Part shown: positions 1-6,783 of the stretch, piece by piece | How positions within the stretch are numbered: position 1 is the first letter of the stretch | Layout of the letters: each line of letters opens with the position of its first letter | Source of the DNA: Bacillota bacterium | Lineage (GTDB): Bacteria > Bacillota > Clostridia > Peptostreptococcales > Anaerovoracaceae | DNA length: 14,624 nt | Assembly (NCBI GenBank): GCA_017538845.1 | Contig: JAFYIC010000045.1 | Location: forward strand, 1 to 14,624 | Direction: 5' to 3' | The notes under the pieces: generated by a model | Told to the model about the DNA's origin: nothing | Database searches by the model: none | What the model saw: the letters and a program-made list of their open reading frames with translations, nothing else | Position numbers and translations under genes: made by a program

Positions 1-516
1 CAGGAAGAAGTTGTTCTCACCGAAGATATCCCTGAATTCCAGGGCGTCGTTCTTTGCCCCTTCATAATCATCGTTGAGCAGCTTTCTCTGGACGTCTCCC
101 GCCAGGCAGGCCGAAAGAGCGATTATGCCTTCGCTGTGCTCCCTGAGCACGTTCCTGTCTATGCGCGGTTTATAGTAGAATCCTCTCGTGAAACCGAGAG
201 AAACGATCTTCATAAGGTTCTTATAGCCGGTATTGTTTTCCGCGAGCAGTATAAGATGACCCTGGTATTTGTCCTTTTCAGGGTCCTTGTCATCAAGTGT
301 TCTCGCGACGGTATATACTTCGCATCCGATTACGGGCTTTATGCCCTGAGCCTTGCACTCCCTGTAGAAATCAATGACGCCGAACATGACGCCGTGATCG
401 GTGATGGCAAGGGAGTCCATTCCCAGTTCTTTTGCCCGGGCGACTACGTCTTTTATCCTGGATGCGCCGTCGAGAAGGCTGTATTCAGTATGAACATGCA
501 GATGTGTAAATGCCAT
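1..516 (-). CDS. dnaE: DNA polymerase III alpha subunit, N-terminal part (runs off left edge)
   Basis: Replicative DNA polymerase catalytic subunit; only the first 172 residues are in the window. Translating down from the ATG at 516 gives an N-terminus MAFTHLHVHTEYSLLDG, the hallmark of the PHP domain (HLHVHTEYSLLDG motif), followed by SLAITDHGVMFG and a GYKNLMKIVSLGFTRGFYYKPR segment typical of DnaE. The frame stays open to base 1. The ATG is preceded by GAGAGG, and a TATAAT box lies at 535-540, so this gene probably has its own promoter downstream of the iscU terminator. Bacillota often carry both DnaE and PolC; the HLHVHTEYS start fits DnaE and not PolC. Identification is firm for the part seen; the polymerase domain is outside the window. 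Confidence 0.95.
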   Translation of the reverse strand, partial: MAFTHLHVHTEYSLLDGASRIKDVVARAKELGMDSLAITDHGVMFGVIDFYRECKAQGIKPVIGCEVYTVARTLDDKDPEKDKYQGHLILLAENNTGYKNLMKIVSLGFTRGFYYKPRIDRNVLREHSEGIIALSACLAGDVQRKLLNDDYEGAKNDALEFRDIFGENNFFL

Positions 517-534
517 TTGTATACCTCTCAACTG

Positions 535-540
535 ATTATA
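535..540 (-). promoter_or_regulatory. Probable extended -10 promoter of dnaE
   Basis: On the minus strand the sequence reads TGATATAAT, a perfect TATAAT with the TG of an extended -10. The region 17-18 bases upstream (ATAAAA or TATAAA) is a poor -35, as is common for extended -10 promoters. The start would fall near 528, giving a leader of about 12 bases that just holds the AGAGG ribosome site. Confidence 0.55.
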
Positions 541-555
541 TCACATGATTATCTG

Positions 556-597
556 CTTTTTATAAATATAAAGCGGCGATGCCGGATGCACCGCCGC
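556..597 (-). terminator. Rho-independent terminator after iscU
   Basis: Minus-strand hairpin with arms at 588-597 and 573-582 (GCGGCGGTGC / GCATCGCCGC, ten pairs with one G-U) and a five-base loop. It is followed by a T/A-rich tail (TTTATATTTAT) instead of a clean T-run. It begins 26 bases after the iscU stop and separates the iron-sulfur genes from dnaE. Confidence 0.75.
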
Positions 598-623
598 AGT
601 TATTATCTTCTTCAGTGGGGAGA

Positions 624-1097
624 CTATTCGTTGCCTGTTCCGCATGCAGGGCCGTCGCATCCTGCTTCTTCGTCGTCATCGTCCGCGTCGGGATCGAACC
701 CTTCCAGACCTTTATAAGTCTTGCCGTTCTTCTCCGCGTAGTCGTAGATGGCGCATTTGATGGCGTGATCTGCCAGCACTGAGCAGTGGATCTTAACTGC
801 CGGAAGTCCTCCCAGCTCATCTATGATCTCATTATTGGTAACTGCCAGAGCTTCATCCACAGTCTTTCCTATGATCATTTCCGTGGCCATGCTGGATGAA
901 GCGATAGCGCTTCCGCATCCGAATGTCTTGAATTTTGCGTCGGTGATCACATCGTTGTCATCCACGTTTATGGTGATCTGCATCATGTCACCGCAGACCG
1001 GGCTTCCGTAGGTACCTATGCCGTCCGGGTTCTCGATCTCTCCCACATTCCTCGGATTCATGAAATGATCCATTACCTTGTCGTTATATATAGCCAT
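624..1097 (-). CDS. iscU: Fe-S cluster assembly scaffold protein, IscU/NifU N-terminal type
   Basis: Scaffold on which a 2Fe-2S cluster is built from sulfur delivered by the neighbouring cysteine desulfurase. The 157-residue product opens MAIYNDKVMDHFMNPRNVG, the standard IscU start. It keeps the three ligand cysteines: Cys35 in PVCGD, Cys61 in FGCGS and Cys105 in KIHCS. Asp37, which controls cluster lability, is also kept. An in-frame TTG nine bases upstream (1106) was passed over because ATG 1097 has a well-placed AAAGAAAGG site. The ATG begins two bases after the iscS stop, so the pair is co-translated. Unusual is the C-terminal extension (about residues 134-157): a run of acidic residues (DADDDDEE) followed by CDGPACG with two more cysteines, absent from E. 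coli-type IscU of about 128 residues. There is no C-terminal Nfu domain. Confidence 0.93.
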   Translation of the reverse strand: MAIYNDKVMDHFMNPRNVGEIENPDGIGTYGSPVCGDMMQITINVDDNDVITDAKFKTFGCGSAIASSSMATEMIIGKTVDEALAVTNNEIIDELGGLPAVKIHCSVLADHAIKCAIYDYAEKNGKTYKGLEGFDPDADDDDEEAGCDGPACGTGNE

Positions 1098-1099
1098 TG

Positions 1100-2275
1100 T
1101 TACCAACCTTTCTTTTCTGAAACCGATGATATCTCTCTGAGTTTCTTAACGATCTCTGTCAGCTCACCGATGACATAATCAAGATCTTCCTTAGTAGTGA
1201 AATCCCCGATGGAGAATCTTACTGTGCCGTGTATCATTTCCACAGGTACTCCCAGCGCCGTGAGCACGTGGGAAGGCGTCAGTGATGCCGATGAGCATGC
1301 CGAGCCGGTGGAAACATATATGCCCTTGCTGTCGAGCAGAAGCAGTATTGATTCGCCTTCAATGTATTTGAAAGTGATGTTCGCGTTGCCCGGATGTCTC
1401 TTCTCCATAGTTCCGTTCACATATGTATCCGGGATCTTTTCAAGCACCTGCTGTACGAAATAATCTCTCAGGCTGCTTGAATGCTTTATGTGTTCGTCGA
1501 GGGTCTGCTCGGCGATCTCCGCAGCTTTTCCGAAACCGACGATGCCCGCCAGGTTCTCCGTGCCTGCGCGATGCTTGTTTTCCTGTGCTCCTCCGTGAAT
1601 GTAATTGGAAAGCCTTACGCCTCTTCTTACATAAAGGGCACCTGTGCCCTTAGGTCCATATATCTTGTGAGCGGACATGGACATGAGATCCACGCCAAGA
1701 TCTTTCACGTCGATTGGAACATTTCCCAGGCCCTGAACGGCGTCAGTATGGAAAATGATGTCCTTGTTCTTTTCTTTTGTCACTTTGACAAGCTCTTTGA
1801 TGGGCTCAATGGTGCCTATCTCGTTGTTGACCATCATAATGCTTACCATAATGGTCTGATCGGTGATCGCGGCTTTCAGTTCCTCCGGATCCACAAAGCC
1901 CTGATCGTCTATATCAAGATACGTCACGTCAAATCCGTGCTTTTCAAGGAACTGGCACGAATGAAGTATGGCGTGGTGTTCTATTTTGGTCGTTATTATA
2001 TGGTTTCCCTTTTTCTTCTTAACGTCCGTCACACCGAAAAGCGCCCAGTTGTCCGACTCGGTGCCGCAGGCGGTAAAGAATATCTCTTTTTCATCTGCCC
2101 CGATAAGTGAAGCCACTCTCTGCCTTGCTTTGGAAATGGCTTCCTTGGATTCCTGTCCGATGGTATAAAGACTCGACGGATTCCCGTAATGCTCCGTGAA
2201 AAACGGTACCATCTCATCAAGAACTTCCTTCTTGACAGGAGTGGTCGCAGAATAATCCATGTAGACCTGTCTCAT
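1100..2275 (-). CDS. iscS: Cysteine desulfurase, NifS/IscS family
   Basis: PLP enzyme that takes sulfur from L-cysteine, leaving alanine, and passes the persulfide to the IscU scaffold encoded just downstream. The 391-residue product is full length for the family. It shows the start MRQVYMDYSATTPV, the PLP-stacking His100 in IEHHAILH, the cofactor motif HTDAVQ, PLP lysine Lys204 in SAHKIYGPKG, and catalytic Cys327 in the loop STGSACSSAS. The RHPGN..F segment near 293 is also typical. The start is ATG 2275, eight bases after AAAAGGAG. It has its own promoter at about 2308-2313 and no iscR-like regulator beside it. Whether it is best called NifS or IscS cannot be decided from sequence alone; with a simple IscU partner and no nif genes, general Fe-S housekeeping is likelier than nitrogenase maturation. 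Confidence 0.95.
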   Translation of the reverse strand: MRQVYMDYSATTPVKKEVLDEMVPFFTEHYGNPSSLYTIGQESKEAISKARQRVASLIGADEKEIFFTACGTESDNWALFGVTDVKKKKGNHIITTKIEHHAILHSCQFLEKHGFDVTYLDIDDQGFVDPEELKAAITDQTIMVSIMMVNNEIGTIEPIKELVKVTKEKNKDIIFHTDAVQGLGNVPIDVKDLGVDLMSMSAHKIYGPKGTGALYVRRGVRLSNYIHGGAQENKHRAGTENLAGIVGFGKAAEIAEQTLDEHIKHSSSLRDYFVQQVLEKIPDTYVNGTMEKRHPGNANITFKYIEGESILLLLDSKGIYVSTGSACSSASLTPSHVLTALGVPVEMIHGTVRFSIGDFTTKEDLDYVIGELTEIVKKLREISSVSEKKGW

Positions 2276-2307
2276 TATTTGCTCCTTTTCTCTACCTACC
2301 CTATGAT

Positions 2308-2316
2308 ATTATACCA
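2308..2316 (-). promoter_or_regulatory. Extended -10 promoter of iscS-iscU
   Basis: The minus strand reads TGGTATAAT, a consensus extended -10 (TGnTATAAT). The 17 bases upstream are dominated by a nine-T run, and the hexamer at the -35 distance (GGTTTA) is weak. The start would be near 2301, leaving a leader of about 25 bases containing the AAAAGGAG ribosome site. No clear operator or riboswitch was seen in the short leader. Confidence 0.65.
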
Positions 2317-2376
2317 ATCGCAAAAAAAAATAAACCGTTTTCAGAAAATAAATGGCATATGTCATGAATTTTTTGC

Positions 2377-2408
2377 AAAAAAAATAGAGCCGACATGAAC
2401 GTCGGCTC
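2377..2408 (-). terminator. Strong rho-independent terminator ending the fatty acid operon
   Basis: Minus-strand hairpin with perfect eight-base arms GAGCCGAC / GTCGGCTC (2401-2408 and 2387-2394), a six-base loop, then TATTTTTTTT. It begins nine bases after the DUF896 stop and closes the long operon before the iscS promoter. Confidence 0.93.
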
Positions 2409-2416
2409 CTTTTATC

Positions 2417-2632
2417 CTAACTCTTCTTGTTTTTCTCCGCTTCAAGCTCCTCCGGGCTCATATCCTCATCGAATCTGATCCGGTCAAGCTGCTTCCTTGT
2501 GTTCTGCCTTATGGCTTCGATGTATTCCTTCCGGAGCTGCGCCTGTTCCCGTTTTTCTTCCTCGGTCAGTCCCACCGATTTCTTCTTGGCAGCCAGCGCG
2601 TTTATCCTCTCTATCTTTTCTCTGCTTATCAT
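2417..2632 (-). CDS. DUF896 (UPF0291, YnzC-like) small protein
   Basis: A 71-residue, highly charged, helical protein. MISREKIERINALAAKKKS, then GLTEEEKREQAQLRKEYI and a basic RKQLDRIRF stretch are the pattern of the DUF896/UPF0291 family, typically 70-80 residues in Bacillota; B. subtilis YnzC is the known structural example. The molecular function of the family is not established. The start was set at ATG 2632 because GGAGGTGA lies seven bases before it; an in-frame ATG nine codons upstream (2659) overlaps the end of the ACP gene and has no ribosome site. It is the last gene before the operon terminator, 23 bases after the second ACP. Position in the operon may be incidental, as DUF896 genes occur in many contexts. 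Confidence 0.85.
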   Translation of the reverse strand: MISREKIERINALAAKKKSVGLTEEEKREQAQLRKEYIEAIRQNTRKQLDRIRFDEDMSPEELEAEKNKKS

Positions 2633-2655
2633 TGAGTCACCTCCGCGGCCCGGGT

Positions 2656-2883
2656 TCATTTCATGGCTTCTTCCACGAAACGCACCATATCGCCCACAGT
2701 ATTGATGCCTTTGTCAAAATCAACGTCAAGGTTCCTGTCCAGTCTGTCTTCAAGTTCCATGAAAACGGCCACCGTATCCAGCGAATCTATACCCATGCTC
2801 TGAAAGGTCCTGTCTTCCGTAATATCAGAGACATCACAATCAAGTCTCTCAGCAAGTATCTCAGCCAGTTTGTCAAAAACCAT
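2656..2883 (-). CDS. Second acyl carrier protein
   Basis: A 75-residue acidic four-helix acyl carrier protein. It has the phosphopantetheine attachment site Ser34 in GIDSLDTV and the usual MVFDKLAEILAERL helix 1, so it should be modifiable by an ACP synthase. It differs from the operon's first ACP (12798-13019): it keeps the DSLDTV core, but helix II continues AVFMELEDRLDRN where the first has ELLMDLEDKIDME, and the third helix region is also different. The start is ATG 2883, seven bases after AGGAGG. It lies 19 bases after the TetR stop and close to an AMP-dependent acyl ligase gene, so it could be the carrier that ligase loads, or a spare ACP for fatty acid synthesis. The family is certain; the special role is inference. 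Confidence 0.92.
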   Translation of the reverse strand: MVFDKLAEILAERLDCDVSDITEDRTFQSMGIDSLDTVAVFMELEDRLDRNLDVDFDKGINTVGDMVRFVEEAMK

Positions 2884-2902
2884 TCCTTTTCCTCCTGATA
2901 TT

Positions 2903-3499
2903 CTATGGCAGGTCGAATTCCCTGTCTACGGATTCTCTCACGAACTGGAGATTCTTCTCGTTATACTTCATCTCATGATTGTCGAACATGAGGGCCGCGC
3001 CGTATATAAGAGACCTGACGACATAAAGTTTCCTGTTCCTGACATCCACAGGCATACCCACCTGTTTGCAGTACTTGAGCACCATCCTGCCGGTGGCGTA
3101 GCTCAGCTCAAATCTCATGTCCCTGTATACGCTGTCGAATTCCTCATCTTTTACGGTTATTATGGATATGAAATGGGGATTCTCGACCAGGAATTTTACG
3201 TACTCCACGCAGCTTTCCACCAGCGCTTTTCTTATATCTCCTCCGGACTGCTCAACTATCCCTCTCTGTATGTCATGCCACTGCTTTATCAGTTTCTTTA
3301 TGATCGCCGCTATGAATCCGTTCTTGTCGCCGAAATGTTTGGCCGGCGCCGCGCACGAAACACCGCAGTCTTCAGCCGCATGGCGCATGGAAAACCCATT
3401 GAGCCCTTTCCTGTTTATCTCTCTTATTCCCGCTTCGATCAGTGCTTCTCTGTTGTTTGTCCTGTGACCTTTTTCAACTGTTCCTGCACTAGTTTCCAT
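2903..3499 (-). CDS. TetR/AcrR family transcriptional regulator
   Basis: A one-component regulator of 198 residues. The N-terminal helix-turn-helix spans about residues 16-62: ALIEAGIREINRKGLNGFSMR, then AAEDCGVSCAAPAKHFGDKNGF, matching the TetR pattern in which a Tyr or His-Phe near the end of the recognition helix is followed by xxKxxL/F. The C-terminal part (about 65-198) is an all-helical ligand and dimer domain with no recognised subtype. The start was chosen as ATG 3499, which shares one base with the acyl ligase stop (TGATG); an in-frame GTG one codon upstream is possible. It sits inside the fatty acid operon between the acyl ligase and the second ACP, so an acyl-CoA, acyl-ACP or fatty acid ligand and control of this same operon are the natural guess. 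Neither target nor ligand is shown by sequence. Confidence 0.9.
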   Translation of the reverse strand: METSAGTVEKGHRTNNREALIEAGIREINRKGLNGFSMRHAAEDCGVSCAAPAKHFGDKNGFIAAIIKKLIKQWHDIQRGIVEQSGGDIRKALVESCVEYVKFLVENPHFISIITVKDEEFDSVYRDMRFELSYATGRMVLKYCKQVGMPVDVRNRKLYVVRSLIYGAALMFDNHEMKYNEKNLQFVRESVDREFDLP

Positions 3500-5133
3500 C
3501 ACTTATCTTCCTTCAAATCGACCTTTCTTATTTTTCCGCTTATGGTCTTGGGCATCTCATCCAGGATCTCGATGGTGCGGATCCATTTGTATTCCGCCAG
3601 TCTGGAATTTGTGAACTCCTTGATCTCCTTCTCGAGTTCCCTGTTTTTTTCGTAGCCTTTTCCCAGAACGACTACAGCCTTGATGGACTGTCCCCGCAAC
3701 GGATCCGGAACGCCTATGACCGCGCATTCTACCACAGCCGGGTGCTTGATGAGCACGTTTTCCACCTCATAGGGCCCTACCCGGAATCCTCCGGTCTTGA
3801 TTATATCATCGAAGCGTCCGTAAAACCAGTAATACCCGTTCTCATCCTTCCACGCCGCATCACCTGTATGATAAACGCCGTTTTCCCATACGCTGCTGTA
3901 CAGTTCGTCGTTATCCAGATAACCTGTGAAGACTCCGGCGGCGGCGTTTTCTTTTTCCGGTATGATGACGATCTCTCCTACCTCGCCGGTCTCAGCCACA
4001 GTACCGTCTTTCTTCATGAGCCTTACGTCGTACAGCGGGGACGCAACACCCATGGATCCGGGTATGGGCTCCACGCCTTTGAAGTTTGCTGTCACCAGGG
4101 TAGTCTCAGTCTGGCCGTAGCCTTCATGGAGCTTGAGTCCGGTTGCTTCGGTGAATTTTCTGAAAACTTCCGGATGAAGCACTTCCCCCGCTGTGCAGGC
4201 GTGCTTTACCGAAGGCATCTTCGGCATGCCTTTTCTTACAAGATATCTGTAGACCGTCGGCGGCGCGCAGAAAGTGGTCACCTCATATTTATTGATCACG
4301 TTCACCAGCTGCTTCGGGTCGAAATTATCGAAATCAAATACCATGACAGCGCTTCCCACCAGCCACTGTCCGTATATCTTCCCCCACGAAGTCTTGGCCC
4401 AGCCTGTTTCTGCTACCGTAAAATGAAGACCTCCGTCCTCTGCCTGATGCCAGTATTTCGCAGTGACTATGTGGGCCAGTGGGTAAGCGTTGTTGTGGAT
4501 CACGCCCTTCGGATAACCTGTGGTCCCTGATGTGAAATACAGAGCGATAGGATCCGTCGCGAGTGTCTCCAAACGCTCGAACTGGTCTGAAGCTTCTTCC
4601 ATAAGATCTGAGAAATTCACAAAACCTTCTATGTCCTCCTGAACAGACCAGAGCACAGGATTCTGTCCCGTCTTTGCAACGGCTTCCTTCATCCTGCCTG
4701 CCACGTCGTTTTCGGGAGTGCATATGATCGCTTTGAATTCTGCAGACTCAAGTCTGTAGACGATATCGTCAACGGTGAGCATATGTGTCACCGGGGTCAT
4801 GACCGCGCCTAGTTTGTGCAATGCTACTGTCACTATCCAGTATTCGTAGTGACGTTTCAGGGATATCATCACCCTGTCGCCACGGCCGATACCGGCGTCC
4901 TTCATGACATTGGCCGCCTTATCCGTAAGCTTGCTCAGCTCACCGAAAGTTATTATCTTCTCGTCGCCGGCTCTGTTGCACCATACGATGGCTCTCTTGT
5001 CCGGCTCCTCCTCTGCTATTGCGTCAACTACATCATAAGCAAAATTGAAATTCTCCGGGTAATCGAGAGTCAGCTTTTTAAGTCTGCCGTCTTTATCGAA
5101 TTCTTCTTTGCAGAATCGTTTATATATGCTCAT
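3499..5133 (-). CDS. AMP-dependent acyl-CoA (or acyl-ACP) synthetase, medium-chain/acetyl-CoA synthetase-like
   Basis: ANL-superfamily ligase of 544 residues, which activates a carboxylic acid with ATP to an acyl-AMP and transfers it to a thiol. It has the P-loop [12 protein letters not shown] (199-210), the A5-type motif YGQTETT, the A7 motif [14 protein letters not shown], the hinge [13 protein letters not shown] and the catalytic lysine Lys534 in [10 protein letters not shown] near the end. The overall layout, with [20 protein letters not shown] in the middle, is that of medium-chain acyl-CoA synthetases; the acid used cannot be predicted. The gene overlaps accA by four bases (ATGA) with a strong GGAGGAGG site, so it is co-translated with acetyl-CoA carboxylase. 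It may feed exogenous or recycled fatty acids, or short-chain acids, to CoA or to the ACP two genes downstream. Confidence 0.9.
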   Translation of the reverse strand: MSIYKRFCKEEFDKDGRLKKLTLDYPENFNFAYDVVDAIAEEEPDKRAIVWCNRAGDEKIITFGELSKLTDKAANVMKDAGIGRGDRVMISLKRHYEYWIVTVALHKLGAVMTPVTHMLTVDDIVYRLESAEFKAIICTPENDVAGRMKEAVAKTGQNPVLWSVQEDIEGFVNFSDLMEEASDQFERLETLATDPIALYFTSGTTGYPKGVIHNNAYPLAHIVTAKYWHQAEDGGLHFTVAETGWAKTSWGKIYGQWLVGSAVMVFDFDNFDPKQLVNVINKYEVTTFCAPPTVYRYLVRKGMPKMPSVKHACTAGEVLHPEVFRKFTEATGLKLHEGYGQTETTLVTANFKGVEPIPGSMGVASPLYDVRLMKKDGTVAETGEVGEIVIIPEKENAAAGVFTGYLDNDELYSSVWENGVYHTGDAAWKDENGYYWFYGRFDDIIKTGGFRVGPYEVENVLIKHPAVVECAVIGVPDPLRGQSIKAVVVLGKGYEKNRELEKEIKEFTNSRLAEYKWIRTIEILDEMPKTISGKIRKVDLKEDK

Positions 5134-5915
5134 TTTGCCTCCTCCCCGGAACTTCCGAAGGCTCGGAATCTCGCATATCTCTTACCGGTCAGGTCCTTTT
5201 CTTCCTTCAGTATCTTTATTTCACTGTAGAGTTTTTCCCTGATCATTCTGTAGTATCCTTTACTGCCGATATCATCTTCCGGGATCACGTCCTCTATTAT
5301 CCCGTTGGCAAGAGAGTCCTGAGCCGTCAGTTTAAGAGTCTCCGCCGCTTCATCGGCTCTTTTCGCGTCTTTCCAGAGAATACTGGCGCATCCTTCAGGT
5401 GAAATGACCGAATAAACGGAATTCTCCAGCATCCACACTCTGTCCGCTACGGAAAGAGCAAGAGCTCCGCCGCTTCCGCCTTCGCCTATGAGTATGGAGA
5501 TCACAGGCGTATCCAGAGTCATCATCTCCATGAGGTTCTCCGCTATAGCCTGTCCCTGACCTCTTTCTTCCGCTCCGACTCCGCAGAAAGCTCCTGACGT
5601 GTCCACGAAACAGATGACAGGTCTTCTGAACTTCTCCGCCTGTTTCATAAGTCTAAGCGCCTTTCTGTATCCCTCGGGATTAGGCGCGCCAAATGACCTC
5701 TTCATGCGTTCTTTCGCGCTGTGGCCTTTTTCAATGGCTACGACTGTTACAGGCATATCATGAAGAAACCCGATGCCGCCGACTATAGCCGCATCGTCCG
5801 CGAAACGCCGGTCGCCGTGAAGTTCCATGAAATTCCTGAATATATTCTTGATATAGTCAGCCCCTGTGGGTCTGCTGCTGCTTCTTGCCAGCTTTACTTT
5901 CGTATATGCATCCAT
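5130..5915 (-). CDS. accA: Acetyl-CoA carboxylase carboxyltransferase subunit alpha
   Basis: With AccD it forms the carboxyltransferase that moves CO2 from carboxybiotin to acetyl-CoA, giving malonyl-CoA. The 261-residue product has the crotonase-like core with [28 protein letters not shown], the oxyanion-type [12 protein letters not shown] and [15 protein letters not shown]. It is shorter than the roughly 319-residue E. coli protein because the N-terminal helical region is trimmed, a common form in Bacillota. The canonical DTPGA is DTSGA here. The ATG at 5915 lies one base after the accD stop, and the gene overlaps the acyl ligase start by four bases. Assignment is firm because accD, accC and accB are adjacent. 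Confidence 0.96.
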   Translation of the reverse strand: MDAYTKVKLARSSSRPTGADYIKNIFRNFMELHGDRRFADDAAIVGGIGFLHDMPVTVVAIEKGHSAKERMKRSFGAPNPEGYRKALRLMKQAEKFRRPVICFVDTSGAFCGVGAEERGQGQAIAENLMEMMTLDTPVISILIGEGGSGGALALSVADRVWMLENSVYSVISPEGCASILWKDAKRADEAAETLKLTAQDSLANGIIEDVIPEDDIGSKGYYRMIREKLYSEIKILKEEKDLTGKRYARFRAFGSSGEEAK

Positions 5916-5916
5916 A

Positions 5917-6783
5917 TCAGGACCCCGCTTTGTGTATCTTAAGTACGTTGGTTATCACGGCTTTCAGATCGCTTCTGTCCACTATGGCGTCTATGAAGCC
6001 GTGCTGCCGCATGAACTCCGATTTCTGAAATCCCTTAGGCAGAGATCTGCCTGTGGTCTGTTCGATGACCCGCTTTCCCGCGAATCCCACAGTAGCGCCC
6101 GGTTCGGCGATTATGATATCCCCTTCCATGGCAAAACTTGCAGTGACGCCTCCCGTAGTGGGGTTGGTCAGGACCGTAAGATAAAACAGTCCCGCGTCGC
6201 TGTGACGTTTTACCGCACCGCTGGTCTTGGCCATCTGCATGAGGGAAAGAATTCCCTCCTGCATTCTGGCCCCTCCGGAAACGGTAAAGCCCACAACGGG
6301 CAATTTGTTTTCTGTCGCGTATTCAAATATGCGCGTGATCTTTTCGCCTACAGCAGTACCCATGCTTCCCATCATGAAATATGATTCCATGACGAATACG
6401 CAGCACTCCTGTCTGCCTATCTGAGCTGTCCCGCATATAACAGCCTCATTTTCATTGCTTTCCGCTCTGATGGCTTCCAATTTACTGATGTATCCGGGAA
6501 ATTCTATCGGATCCTGTGATTCGATATCGGTGAACATCTCACGGAACGACTCTTTATCACATATGAGCTCGATGCGTTCCCTGCTGTTCATCCTGAAATG
6601 ATATCCGCAGGTGCAGACATTATGCCTTGCCCAGAGAGCGCTTAATGTTATTTTCTTATGGCATTTGGGACAGGTCTTCGACGGCTGCTCGTTTATTTCC
6701 GCCGGCGCGATCTCTCCTCTTCCGCCTTTTTCAAGTTCATTTTTCGGTGCGTGTTTGAATTTCAGGAATGCCACGCCTCTCAC
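5917..6783 (-). CDS. accD: Acetyl-CoA carboxylase carboxyltransferase subunit beta
   Basis: Partner of AccA in the carboxyltransferase. The 288-residue product has an N-terminal zinc ribbon (about residues 38-60), then the crotonase fold with [38 protein letters not shown] and [18 protein letters not shown], all standard for AccD. The ribbon begins CPKC as usual, but its second knuckle reads VCTCGYHF, so the cysteines are spaced C-x-C instead of C-x2-C. The start is taken as GTG 6783, overlapping the accC stop by four bases; a second GTG three codons in (6774), five bases after AGGTGA, is a credible alternative. Apart from the ribbon spacing the protein looks intact. Confidence 0.95.
   Translation of the reverse strand: MRGVAFLKFKHAPKNELEKGGRGEIAPAEINEQPSKTCPKCHKKITLSALWARHNVCTCGYHFRMNSRERIELICDKESFREMFTDIESQDPIEFPGYISKLEAIRAESNENEAVICGTAQIGRQECCVFVMESYFMMGSMGTAVGEKITRIFEYATENKLPVVGFTVSGGARMQEGILSLMQMAKTSGAVKRHSDAGLFYLTVLTNPTTGGVTASFAMEGDIIIAEPGATVGFAGKRVIEQTTGRSLPKGFQKSEFMRQHGFIDAIVDRSDLKAVITNVLKIHKAGS

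Noticed and set aside
136-717. Plus-strand open frame of 193 codons across the dnaE start and iscU end
   Set aside because: It lies antisense to two well-supported genes, crosses the iscU terminator, has no ribosome site and shows no recognisable domain. All other long plus-strand frames in the window were dropped for the same reasons.
1098-1106. Upstream TTG start for iscU
   Set aside because: The ATG at 1097 has a correctly spaced AAAGAAAGG and gives the family's usual N-terminus.
2276-2416. Riboswitch or T-box leader before iscS
   Set aside because: The predicted leader is only about 25 bases, and the single hairpin here is the terminator of the upstream operon.
2633-2659. Nine-codon longer DUF896 protein starting at 2659
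   Set aside because: GGAGGTGA sits directly before the ATG at 2632, and the shorter form matches the family length.
2656-2883. Second ACP as a decayed duplicate
   Set aside because: The frame is intact, the Ser34 motif is perfect and the ribosome site is strong.
4334-4723. Minus-strand open frame within the acyl ligase gene, in a different frame
   Set aside because: Arg- and Gly-rich shadow of the ligase coding sequence with no ribosome site or domain.
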